Of a stretch of DNA of 13,954 bases, positions 1 to 6,060 are shown piece by piece. The stretch spans positions 1 through 13,954 of the forward strand of contig CATJRT010000098.1 in NCBI GenBank assembly GCA_949742895.1. Direction: 5' to 3'. Position 1 is the first letter of the stretch, and the number at the start of each line of letters is the position of its first letter. Made by a program: the position numbers and the translations under genes. Under the pieces are notes generated by a model. The model did no database searches. It was not told the DNA's origin and saw only the letters and a list, made by a program, of their open reading frames with translations. The stretch comes from an uncultured Eubacteriales bacterium (GTDB lineage: Bacteria; Bacillota_A; Clostridia; Oscillospirales; Oscillospiraceae).

Positions 1-657
1 CAGGGCCAAGATGCGCCGCTCCCGTTCATCCAACTTGTTGATGGCATCCCCCAACGCAATCCGTTCCAGCCACGCCTCATCGGTGTTCTTTTTATCCTTT
101 ACCTGATCCATGACGCACACGGTATCTCCGCCGTCGGAATACACCGGCTCAAACAGGGATACCGGGTCCACCACTGCATCCAGAGCCAGCACCACGTCCT
201 CCCGGCGCAGCTCCAGCATTTCCGCGATTTCATCCACAGTCGGCTCTTTTTGGTGCTCCGCCATATACTTTTCCTTGGCCTGAAGTACCCGGTAGGCGGT
301 GTCCCGCACAGAACGGGATACCCGGATGGCACTGTTGTCCCGCAGATAGCGGCGAATCTCTCCCACAATCATGGGCACTCCATAAGTCGAAAAGCGAACG
401 TCCATATCGATATTAAAATTGTCAATGGCCTTGATCAGCCCAATACACCCCACCTGAAACAAATCGTCCACATTCTCTCCCCTGCCCGCAAACTTCTGAA
501 TCACCGACAGCACCAGCCGGAGATTGCCGGAAATCAACTCCTCCCGCGCTTCCATATCCCCCTCTCTCACACGGCGCAGCAACTCCATGCTCTCCTCGCT
601 TTTGAGCACCTTCAGCTTCGCCGTATTCACCCCGCATATCTCTACCTTGCCCTGCAC
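1..657 (-). CDS. sigG: RNA polymerase sporulation sigma factor SigG (3'-truncated by window edge)
   Basis: Forespore-specific sigma factor that directs RNA polymerase to late forespore genes. Translating the minus strand from 657 gives 219 codons that run off the window at position 1. It opens with QGKVEICGVNTAKLKVLK, matching the highly conserved start of SigG proteins. Region 2 follows with GNLRLVLSVIQKF, VDDLFQVGCIGLIKAID and RFSTYGVPMIVGEIRRYLRD, then region 3 with DPVSLFEPVYSDGGD. The visible part ends at INKLDERERRILAL, the start of region 4, so about 40 residues including the region 4.2 helix-turn-helix lie outside. I chose the GTG at 657-655 because GAGGTGA lies 5 nt upstream; an in-frame TGA at 723-721 rules out a much longer protein, although other GTG codons occur between. 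It lies 156 bp downstream of sigE in the usual spoIIGA-sigE-sigG order. Identity is very secure; the exact start is less so. Confidence 0.95.
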   Translation of the reverse strand, partial: MQGKVEICGVNTAKLKVLKSEESMELLRRVREGDMEAREELISGNLRLVLSVIQKFAGRGENVDDLFQVGCIGLIKAIDNFNIDMDVRFSTYGVPMIVGEIRRYLRDNSAIRVSRSVRDTAYRVLQAKEKYMAEHQKEPTVDEIAEMLELRREDVVLALDAVVDPVSLFEPVYSDGGDTVCVMDQVKDKKNTDEAWLERIALGDAINKLDERERRILAL

Positions 658-721
658 CGCCGTCACCTCATTGGGAAATCTGGGGCTGTCCCGCGCCCTG
701 TGCGGCACTGCCCTGTATGTT

Positions 722-750
722 CAGTATTTCCCATGAGGTCCCTTTCATAC
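722..750 (-). promoter_or_regulatory. Candidate sigma-G/sigma-F type promoter for sigG
   Basis: In the sigE-sigG gap, the minus strand carries GTATG (750-746), a 17-bp spacer, then AATACTG (728-722). This resembles the SigG-type -10 CATACTA in 5 of 7 positions with a plausible -35 element. It would start transcription roughly 58 nt before the GTG start. In Bacillus sigG has its own forespore promoter, so a separate promoter here is expected. The match is imperfect and the call is tentative. Confidence 0.3.
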
Positions 751-813
751 GATGGCGGAACCCGCTATATTTTTTATCGTCAGACCTCTTTCGATGGACT
801 TTTCCTGCTGGCG

Positions 814-1533
814 TCACATCATCCGCAATATCTCCTTTTTCAGCCGGTCAATGATTCGCTTCTCCAGCCGTGAAATATAGGATTGGGATATCCCCAACAG
901 ATCTGCCACCTCCTTCTGGGTACGCTCCTTCCTACCGTCCAGACCAAACCGCATGGTGATGATGGACCGTTCCCGTTCCGACAGCCGGGTTATAGCGGCA
1001 AACAGCAGATCCCGGTCCACATCATCCTCCAAGGGCTTTTCGATGCTGTCGCCGTCGGACCCAAGCACATCGGACAGCAGCAGTTCATTGCCGTCCCAAT
1101 CCGTATTCAGCGGTTCATCCAGGGACACCTCGTTGCGGCGGTTGGCATTCTTTCGCAGATACATCAAAATTTCATTTTCAATGCACCGGGAGGCATAGGT
1201 TGCCAGCTTGATGTTTTTTGTCGGATTATAGGTCTCCACCGCCTTGATAAGTCCGATGGTCCCAATGGAAATCAAATCCTCGATATTGATCCCGGTATTT
1301 TCAAATCTCCGGGCGATGTATACCACCAGCCGAAGATTGTGCTCAATGAGCAGCGTTCGGGCCTCTTCTCTGCCCTCTTCCAGGTTCAGCGCTGCCAGCA
1401 GACGGGCTTCCTCCTCCCGAACCAACGGAGCGGGAAGCGTGTCGCTGCCGCCAATATACATCACTGTTCCATACAGCCGTATTCCAAACCGTGCCAGCAG
1501 GCGGCACAATTTCACATATGTATCCACTCGCAA
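814..1533 (-). CDS. sigE: RNA polymerase sporulation sigma factor SigE precursor (pro-SigE)
   Basis: Mother-cell sigma factor made as an inactive precursor and activated by SpoIIGA cleavage. The N-terminal pro-peptide (about residues 1-25, basic and hydrophobic) precedes [12 protein letters not shown], which aligns with the B. subtilis cleavage region YIGGSEALPPPL. Then come region 2 ([52 protein letters not shown]), the linker [20 protein letters not shown] and the C-terminal helix-turn-helix [21 protein letters not shown] chose a TTG start at 1533: GGAGGAG lies exactly 6 nt upstream, inside the last codons of spoIIGA, and the resulting 239 aa equals the B. subtilis SigE length. An in-frame TTG at 1548 would give 244 aa but overlaps the ribosome-binding site itself. 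The gene begins 1 nt after the spoIIGA stop, so the two are very probably translationally coupled. Family assignment is secure. Confidence 0.96.
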   Translation of the reverse strand: MRVDTYVKLCRLLARFGIRLYGTVMYIGGSDTLPAPLVREEEARLLAALNLEEGREEARTLLIEHNLRLVVYIARRFENTGINIEDLISIGTIGLIKAVETYNPTKNIKLATYASRCIENEILMYLRKNANRRNEVSLDEPLNTDWDGNELLLSDVLGSDGDSIEKPLEDDVDRDLLFAAITRLSERERSIITMRFGLDGRKERTQKEVADLLGISQSYISRLEKRIIDRLKKEILRMM

Positions 1534-1534
1534 T

Positions 1535-2371
1535 TCAAACTCCTCCAATCAACGCCTGATAAGTACCGCCATCATCAACCTGCGTGGGCGACAGAGCTAC
1601 CAGCAACCCACCCAAATCCTTTCCATCCGCCTTCACACTCTGTGTCCGCAAAGCTAGCAGCATCCCGCAATCAACTCCAACCGCCCGGTAAGGCACCAGT
1701 CGGGCCAGCCGGGACCCAAGCTCATAGCACCGCTTCACTGACTGCACTGGATCCGCAGGGTCTGCCCAAGGCGGCAACACACCTGCAAGGATTTTCCAGT
1801 AAACTACCACTACTGGACGGTTGCTTACTGGGTCCGTCAGCGTATGCCCGGTATCTCGCAAGGCCATGAGAACAATGGAACCACTGTCCAACGTTAACTC
1901 CAGCTGAACTAAATCTCTTCCAGCGTGTTTTCCCACCCGCCGGAAAAACAAAGAAAGGACAAAATAACATACCACAAACAATAGCAACAGCAGCCGCAGG
2001 TCGATTTGCGAGTAAAACACTCCATGCTCCAGCGTCAGTGAGACATTCCCTAACAGTTCCATCCCCAGCACCGCCCCAGCCAGCCCAGCGGACGCACCAA
2101 AAAACAATATCGTAACCCGCAGCAGTTCCTGTTCTCCGCCATAGGCAATGAGCGCCATCAGAACACCAGAAACCAGCTTACATGGCCAATGGGCCAACCA
2201 GGCCAACCCCGGCAGAAAAACCAGCACAGCATACAGCGCCCCTGTCGTTGCGCCCAATCCGATCCGCCAGCGGCACAACGGTGCCCCAGCCATCCGGCCC
2301 GCCGCAAGCAGCAACAGATAGTTGGCAATCAGGTTCAACAGAAACAGCATATCCACATAAACCACCGTCAT
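1535..2371 (-). CDS. spoIIGA: Sigma-E processing peptidase SpoIIGA
   Basis: Membrane aspartic protease that cleaves pro-SigE at the sporulation septum after a forespore signal (SpoIIR in Bacillus). The 278-aa protein starts [20 protein letters not shown], like other SpoIIGA proteins. It has about five hydrophobic membrane segments in the first ~145 residues, then a cytoplasmic protease domain. The catalytic motif is visible as [11 protein letters not shown], with Asp at about residue 173, equivalent to the DSG motif of B. subtilis. Further family signatures are [17 protein letters not shown] and the C-terminal [19 protein letters not shown] chose ATG 2371 because AGGAGGT lies 6 nt upstream; the 22-residue longer reading from 2437 would begin inside the -35 element. 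It is first in the spoIIGA-sigE-sigG cluster and directly abuts sigE. B. subtilis SpoIIGA is about 309 aa, so this is slightly short but complete. Confidence 0.93.
   Translation of the reverse strand: MTVVYVDMLFLLNLIANYLLLLAAGRMAGAPLCRWRIGLGATTGALYAVLVFLPGLAWLAHWPCKLVSGVLMALIAYGGEQELLRVTILFFGASAGLAGAVLGMELLGNVSLTLEHGVFYSQIDLRLLLLLFVVCYFVLSLFFRRVGKHAGRDLVQLELTLDSGSIVLMALRDTGHTLTDPVSNRPVVVVYWKILAGVLPPWADPADPVQSVKRCYELGSRLARLVPYRAVGVDCGMLLALRTQSVKADGKDLGGLLVALSPTQVDDGGTYQALIGGV
1540..1546 (-). promoter_or_regulatory. Ribosome-binding site of sigE inside the spoIIGA 3' end
   Basis: GGAGGAG on the minus strand, encoding part of the last Gly-Gly-Val codons of spoIIGA, sits 6 nt before the TTG at 1533-1531. 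It decides the sigE start and implies translational coupling between the protease and its substrate. Confidence 0.7.
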
Positions 2372-2377
2372 GGGCGG

Positions 2378-2384
2378 ACCTCCT
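2378..2384 (-). promoter_or_regulatory. Ribosome-binding site fixing the spoIIGA start
   Basis: AGGAGGT on the minus strand, within a longer GAGAGGAGGT, lies 6 nt before ATG 2371. It rejects the upstream in-frame start at 2437. Confidence 0.75.
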
Positions 2385-2404
2385 CTCCTTGGTGTCTGTC
2401 CATG

Positions 2405-2437
2405 ATTATAGCCGTCCAGCCCATCAAAAAAGGTCAA
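2405..2437 (-). promoter_or_regulatory. spoIIG-type promoter with 21-bp spacer
   Basis: The minus strand shows a near-perfect -35 TTGACC (2437-2432) and a perfect -10 TATAAT (2410-2405), separated by 21 bp rather than 17. The B. subtilis spoIIG promoter, read by sigma-A polymerase and activated by Spo0A, is known for near-consensus hexamers with an unusually long 22-bp spacer. The predicted start site is about 27 nt upstream of the spoIIGA ATG. Its position directly before spoIIGA makes Spo0A-dependent activation the likely mode. Confidence 0.65.
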
Positions 2438-2455
2438 AGCCAGTCCCCTGCAAAA

Positions 2456-2462
2456 TTAGACA
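2456..2462 (-). promoter_or_regulatory. Candidate Spo0A box upstream of spoIIGA
   Basis: TGTCTAA on the minus strand matches the Spo0A box TGTCGAA at 6 of 7 positions. It lies 18 bp upstream of the -35 element, about 58-64 bp before the predicted start site, within the range where Spo0A binds at Bacillus spoIIG. It overlaps the U-tract of the hisC terminator. A seven-base match is weak alone; its position is what makes it credible. Confidence 0.45.
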
Positions 2463-2492
2463 AAAAGCCCGCTGGCGTTTCGCCAGCGGGCT
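2462..2492 (-). terminator. Intrinsic terminator of the rarA-DUF951-hisC operon
   Basis: A perfect 12-bp stem (AGCCCGCTGGCG with CGCCAGCGGGCT) closes a 3-nt loop at 2478-2480. On the minus strand it is followed by TTTTTG. It starts 17 bp after the hisC stop and insulates the downstream spoIIG promoter. Confidence 0.92.
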
Positions 2493-2508
2493 TCAAGCCT
2501 GCAATTTT

Positions 2509-3564
2509 TCAAATCAGATCGTCTAACGCTGACAGCAGAGCTGTCATCTCCTCATCGGTGCCGATGCTGATGCGCAGCCAGTTTTCAATCTCAGGGATGG
2601 ACCACCACCGCACCAGTACCCCCCGCGCCCGTAAACCATCCAGTAGCTCCTTCCCTGTCCGCTTTGGGTGGCTAACAAACAGAAAATTTGTCTGAGAGGG
2701 CAAAACTGTAAAGCCTTTTTCCTTCAATACTTGTTCCACCCAAACCCGAGTTGTCATCACACGAATGCGGATGCTCTCGAAGTATGCTTCATCCTCGATT
2801 GCTGCCGCAGCTCCAGCTTGGGCCAGCCGGTCTACCGTATAAGAATTGATGGAATCCCGCACACAGCGCAGGCCATCGATCAGTTCCAGGTCGCCCATGG
2901 CCCAGCCCACCCGGAGCCCAGCCAGCGCACGAGATTTGGAGGTAGTCTGGATCACCAGCAGGTTGGGATAGCGGTTGATCAACCCCACAGCGCTGTCCGC
3001 GCCGAAATCTACATAGGCTTCGTCCACAACCACTACCACATCCGGGTTGGCCCGGATCAGCTCCTCCACTGTGTCCAGTCCCACCGCGATGCCGGTTGGG
3101 GCGTTGGGGTTTGCCAACACCACACCGCCGTTGTGCCCGCACAGCAGGTCAATGGGGTCAGAAAAGTCAGGATTCATAGGAACCTCCCGGCGTTTCAGGC
3201 CGAAGAAGTCCGTATAGACTGGATAAAAGCTGTAAGTAATTCTGGGGAACACAACCTCCCGGTCCAGATCAAAAAATGCTTGGAATGCAAAGGCCAGTAC
3301 CTCGTCCGAACCGTTCCCACAAAATACCTGTCTGACATCCAGTCCCTCGCGTCTGGCAATGGCAGCTCGAAGCTGTGTACATTCCGGATCAGGGTACAGC
3401 CTCAGGCTGGCACTCGCCGCCGCTTTGACCGCCTCGACCGCCTTGGGGGAAGGCGGGTATGGGCACTCGTTGGTGTTCAGCTTGATAAACTGCCTGTCCT
3501 TAGGCTGCTCACCGGGCGTATAAGGCACGATACTCTGGATTCGTCCGCTCCAAAACCGGTTCAT
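2509..3564 (-). CDS. hisC: Histidinol-phosphate aminotransferase
   Basis: PLP-dependent cytoplasmic enzyme that transfers an amino group from glutamate to imidazole-acetol phosphate in histidine biosynthesis; members of this family may also serve aromatic amino acids. The 351-aa protein has the normal family length. Landmarks are the substrate-binding LNTNECPYPPSP (29-40), FCGNGSDEVL (81-90), the ANPNAPTG loop (151-158), DEAYVDF (181-187) and the PLP lysine K210 in TTSKSRALAGLRVG. The C-terminal NWLRISIGTDEEM carries the carboxylate-binding arginine region. It starts by a 4-bp ATGA overlap with the stop of the DUF951 gene, so coupling is likely, and ends at a strong terminator. No other his gene is in the window, so it is a stand-alone hisC in a replication/repair operon. 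A close relative such as a CobD-like or aromatic aminotransferase is less likely given the motifs. Confidence 0.92.
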   Translation of the reverse strand: MNRFWSGRIQSIVPYTPGEQPKDRQFIKLNTNECPYPPSPKAVEAVKAAASASLRLYPDPECTQLRAAIARREGLDVRQVFCGNGSDEVLAFAFQAFFDLDREVVFPRITYSFYPVYTDFFGLKRREVPMNPDFSDPIDLLCGHNGGVVLANPNAPTGIAVGLDTVEELIRANPDVVVVVDEAYVDFGADSAVGLINRYPNLLVIQTTSKSRALAGLRVGWAMGDLELIDGLRCVRDSINSYTVDRLAQAGAAAAIEDEAYFESIRIRVMTTRVWVEQVLKEKGFTVLPSQTNFLFVSHPKRTGKELLDGLRARGVLVRWWSIPEIENWLRISIGTDEEMTALLSALDDLI

Positions 3565-3758
3565 AGTCTCTGTCCCTCCCGCTCTATCCTTTTAATGGCT
3601 CTCTCCGCCTTGCTTCGGGGGATCATCAGCTCATGGCCGCAGCCCTCACACCGCAGCTTGAAATCCATGCCCACCCGGAGCACCTTCCAGCGCTTACTGC
3701 CGCAGGGATGCTGTTTTTTCAGCTCCAGCACATCCCCCAGCTGGATGTTCATCGGCAC
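3561..3758 (-). CDS. DUF951 family small protein
   Basis: A 65-aa protein of the DUF951 family, whose function is not established to my knowledge. The diagnostic pattern is present: LGDVLELKKQHPCGSKRWKV, then RVGMDFKLRCEGCGHELMIPR, then a basic helix ending IKRIEREG. Three cysteines (HPCG, CEGC) and a nearby histidine could bind a metal, which is inference. The start is taken as GTG 3758, with AGGGAGG about 7 nt upstream; ATG 3752 is possible but would have an unusually long spacing. It begins 12 nt after the rarA stop, with its ribosome-binding site directly after that stop, and overlaps hisC by 4 bp, so it is the middle gene of a tight three-gene operon. Confidence 0.9.
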   Translation of the reverse strand: MPMNIQLGDVLELKKQHPCGSKRWKVLRVGMDFKLRCEGCGHELMIPRSKAERAIKRIEREGQRL

Positions 3759-3770
3759 CGGACTCCCTCC

Positions 3771-5033
3771 CTATCGATCTTTGATCTTATCCCAATAGGC
3801 TTTCGCCGCCTGCTCCGTCTTATTGGGCCCATATTCATAGTATACCGCGTCCTTGATCAGGTCAGGCAAATACTGTTGGGCTACCCAATGGCCCGGATAA
3901 AGATGGGGATACAGGTAGCCTTGCTCCCGTTCAAAGCCTGCGCCATCAGCATGGACGTTCTGTAGATGCCGGGGGAAATCCCCTGTCCTGCCCACCCGCA
4001 CATCGGCCATAGCCGCATCGATGGCGTTGAGCACGCTGTTGGACTTGGGCGCGGTGGCCAGCAGGATCACCGCTTGGGCCAGAGGGAGTCGGGCCTCCGG
4101 CAGACCAAGCTGAAGGGCGCTGTCCACGCAGGATTTGACGATGGACGCCGCCTGAGGATAGGCCATACCGATATCTTCACTGGCGGAACACAGGATGCGC
4201 CGGATGGCGGTGAGCATATCCCCCGCCTCCAGCAGACGGGCTAAATAGTGCAGTGCGGCGTCCGGGTCTGACCCCCGCATGGACTTCATCAGCGCCGAAG
4301 CGATGTCAAAGTGATCGTCTCCGTCCCGGTCGTATCGCATAGCGGACCGCTGGGCCACCAGCTGGGCGTCCGCCATGGTGATAGCCAACGTCCTTTTATT
4401 GATGCGGCTGGCATTCATCAAAAGCTCCACGCCATTAAGGGCCTTGCGCACGTCCCCGCCGCAGGAGGCAGCCAGGTGCTCCCGCACTCCGTCTTCACAT
4501 CGGACCTCCACCCCTAGCTCCTTGGCAAGAATGTCGATCCCACGGTCCACAGCAGGCAGGATATCCTCCGCCGTGAGCATCTTGAACTCGAACACCGTAG
4601 AACGAGAGAGGATGGCGTTGAAAATGGTAAAGTACGGGTTCTCTGTGGTGGAAGCCACCAGAGTGATCTTCCCGTTCTCGATGAATTCCAACAGGGACTG
4701 CTGCTGCTTTTTGTTGAAGTACTGGATCTCGTCCAGATAGAGCAATACCCCATTGGGAGCCATGATGGTGCCCACCTCGTCCATCACATCCCGGACGTCG
4801 GACAGAGACGCGGTGGTGGCGTTGAGCCGCCGCAGGGTGCGGCCCGACTGCTGGGCGATGATATTTGCCACGGTGGTCTTGCCCGTGCCAGAGGGACCGT
4901 AGAACACCATATTTGGGATCTTCCCACTTTCGATCACCCGGCGGAGCAGACCGTCTTGGCCCAGGATATGGCTCTGGCCCACTACCTCGTCCAGAGCCTG
5001 CGGACGGATACGGTCGGCTAATGGCTGATACAT
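3771..5033 (-). CDS. rarA: Replication-associated recombination protein A (RarA/MgsA, AAA ATPase)
   Basis: Clamp-loader-like AAA+ ATPase of the RarA/Mgs1/WRNIP1 family, which acts at stalled replication forks. The 420-aa protein opens with YQPLADRIRPQALDEVVGQ, typical of the family. Walker A is GPSGTGKT (46-53), Walker B is LLYLDE (97-102), sensor 1 is STTENP (128-133) and the arginine finger is ILSRS (141-145). The C-terminal half has the tetramerisation region: MRGSDPDAALHYLARLLEAG, AIRRILCSASEDIGMAYP, and near the end YLYPHLYPGHWVAQQYLPD. ATG 5033 is chosen because AAAGGGGGG lies about 6 nt upstream; the ORF extends 7 codons further without a matching site. It heads the operon rarA-DUF951-hisC and is divergent from the rubrerythrin gene. 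The assignment is secure. Confidence 0.96.
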   Translation of the reverse strand: MYQPLADRIRPQALDEVVGQSHILGQDGLLRRVIESGKIPNMVFYGPSGTGKTTVANIIAQQSGRTLRRLNATTASLSDVRDVMDEVGTIMAPNGVLLYLDEIQYFNKKQQQSLLEFIENGKITLVASTTENPYFTIFNAILSRSTVFEFKMLTAEDILPAVDRGIDILAKELGVEVRCEDGVREHLAASCGGDVRKALNGVELLMNASRINKRTLAITMADAQLVAQRSAMRYDRDGDDHFDIASALMKSMRGSDPDAALHYLARLLEAGDMLTAIRRILCSASEDIGMAYPQAASIVKSCVDSALQLGLPEARLPLAQAVILLATAPKSNSVLNAIDAAMADVRVGRTGDFPRHLQNVHADGAGFEREQGYLYPHLYPGHWVAQQYLPDLIKDAVYYEYGPNKTEQAAKAYWDKIKDR

Positions 5034-5063
5034 GGTTTCCCCCCTTTCGTTCATGCAGGATGT

Positions 5064-5092
5064 ATTGTATCACATTATACAGGTGTCCGCAA
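5064..5092 (-). promoter_or_regulatory. Candidate promoter of rarA operon
   Basis: The minus strand has TTGCGG (5092-5087), a 17-bp spacer and TACAAT (5069-5064), with a TG one base before the -10 (extended -10). A second TATAAT lies at 5079-5074 but has no good -35. The start site would be about 25 nt before the rarA ATG, leaving room for the GGGGGG-rich ribosome-binding site. Confidence 0.45.
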
Positions 5093-5193
5093 GACAGGCT
5101 TTCCCGTCCTGCCCCTTCGGGAGCGTCCCTGTTGACTTTTCCCCAGCTTTATGCTCTACCCTGATACAAATCGCTCAAAGGAGGATGTTCCCT

Positions 5194-5835
5194 ATGGAGT
5201 TGAAAAACACCAAAACCTCAGAGAATCTCCAAAGAGCCCTGGCCGATGAATCCATCGCCAAGAACAAATATACCTTCTTTGCCCAGGCTGCCCAGGCCAA
5301 TGGGGACAATAAGATTGCCGACGCCTTTGAGCGGATGGCCAAAAATGAAATGATGCACACCCGCTTCTGGTTCGAGCATCTGTTCGGCAAACCCACGGAC
5401 ACGAAGGAATGTCTGATGCAGACTGCCCAAGGGGAGTACAGCGAGTTGTTCCAGATGTACTCCGAGTTTACCCGTCAGACTCGGGAGGATGGCCTGGAGC
5501 AGTTGGCCGTGATGTTTGAAAAGGTGGCCGCCATCGAGCGCAGCCATGAGAAGGCATTCCTCACACTGCTGCCTCAACTGAACTCCACGGCAGCGGCCAA
5601 ACCCGCTGAGACAACAGTTGCCTCAGCACCAAAGCAGAAAAAGACCGGCTACCGATGCCAGTTCTGCGGCTCGATCTTTGAGGAACGGCCCGATGTATGC
5701 GAGACCTGCGAAGCCATCGGCGCGTTCGAGTACAGTAGAGTATTGGGGATGATCCTCTGTTGCAGCAGAGGCCCCGGCAGAAAGAACTGCCGGGGCTTCT
5801 TTACGTTCGACCGTCCTTCCAGTTCCACCACTTGA
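5194..5835 (+). CDS. Rubrerythrin (apparent frameshift at the 3' end)
   Basis: Non-haem di-iron peroxidase with a C-terminal rubredoxin domain, reducing hydrogen peroxide in anaerobes. The ferritin-like domain (1-125) keeps the usual ligands: E19, E52 and H55 (NEMMH), E81 and E84 (GEYSE), E115 and H118 (ERSH). After a Lys/Ala linker the rubredoxin centre has C155-x2-C158 and C169-x2-C172, in YRCQFCGS and VCETCEAIGAFE. ATG 5194 is chosen because AAAGGAGG lies 9 nt upstream; ATG 5185 is adjacent to that site. Rubrerythrins normally end a few residues after AFE, but here the frame runs 33 more residues, and several are encoded by the terminator hairpin. Removing one base near 5734 would give GAFEYVEYWG and a stop at 5750-5752, just before the hairpin. 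The call is secure; the tail from about residue 181 is probably not native. Confidence 0.9.
   Translation: MELKNTKTSENLQRALADESIAKNKYTFFAQAAQANGDNKIADAFERMAKNEMMHTRFWFEHLFGKPTDTKECLMQTAQGEYSELFQMYSEFTRQTREDGLEQLAVMFEKVAAIERSHEKAFLTLLPQLNSTAAAKPAETTVASAPKQKKTGYRCQFCGSIFEERPDVCETCEAIGAFEYSRVLGMILCCSRGPGRKNCRGFFTFDRPSSSTT
5771..5803 (+). terminator. Intrinsic terminator of the rubrerythrin gene
   Basis: A perfect 10-bp stem (GCCCCGGCAG with CTGCCGGGGC) closes the loop AAAGAA and is followed by TTCTTTA. In the present reading frame it lies inside the rubrerythrin ORF, which argues that the ORF's 3' extension is artefactual or recent. A smaller 6-bp stem (CCTCTG/CAGAGG, 5754-5771) overlaps its base. 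On the minus strand no U-tract follows. Confidence 0.8.
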
Positions 5836-6060
5836 GCTGTTCGGGGCCTTCGATCCGCCCCTCAACGCAAGGCGGTACACGTAAAGTACGCAACGGTCCA
5901 CCGTACAGCCCTGGAGCAGGCACTCCTACCTGTAAGGCTCCTCCGGGTCCCTGCCCTTCAGATCAGCAATGTGCTCGATACCCAAGGCATTCAGATGGGC
6001 GGCCATATTCACGCCCACACCTGGGATCCTTGTCAGCTCCGACTGTGGCTTATTCGCCAT
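5801..6060 (-). pseudogene. Broken helix-hairpin-helix (Cdd1-like) gene downstream of glyA
   Basis: The minus strand starts ATG at 6060, sharing one base with the glyA stop (TGATG). It encodes a helix-hairpin-helix start: SELTRIPGVGVNMAAHLNAL, then IADLKGRDPEE. This resembles the small 'pathogenicity locus'/Cdd1 HhH family, whose function is unclear. Codon 45 is an amber TAG (5928-5926). Beyond it the same frame continues with ECLLQGCTVDRCVLYVYRLALR, a family-like cysteine-rich segment. A second lesion, one missing base in a GGGG run (plus-strand CCCC at 5858-5861), then shifts the frame. After restoring it the end reads GRIEGPEQLKWWNWKD, the conserved family ending, with a stop at 5803-5801. 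One nonsense and one frameshift mutation therefore break an otherwise recognisable gene of about 86 codons. Sequencing or assembly error is possible, especially for the homopolymer. Confidence 0.75.

Noticed and set aside
883..1869. A 328-codon plus-strand open frame opposite sigE and spoIIGA
   Set aside because: Antisense to two unmistakable sporulation genes; sequence lacks any family signature.
2668..3798. A 376-codon plus-strand open frame opposite hisC
   Set aside because: Shadow of hisC and the DUF951 gene; no domain pattern and no plausible translation signal.
5061..5081. Palindrome-like TGTAT...ATACA in the rarA-rubrerythrin gap, considered as a PerR-type operator
   Set aside because: Only the outer five bases pair; the centre does not match the PerR consensus, and the sequence is better explained as the rarA -10 region.
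5926..5928. The TAG in the HhH gene as a recoded amber codon
   Set aside because: A separate frameshift breaks the same gene, TAG is used as a normal stop by rarA here, and no amber suppressor machinery is visible.
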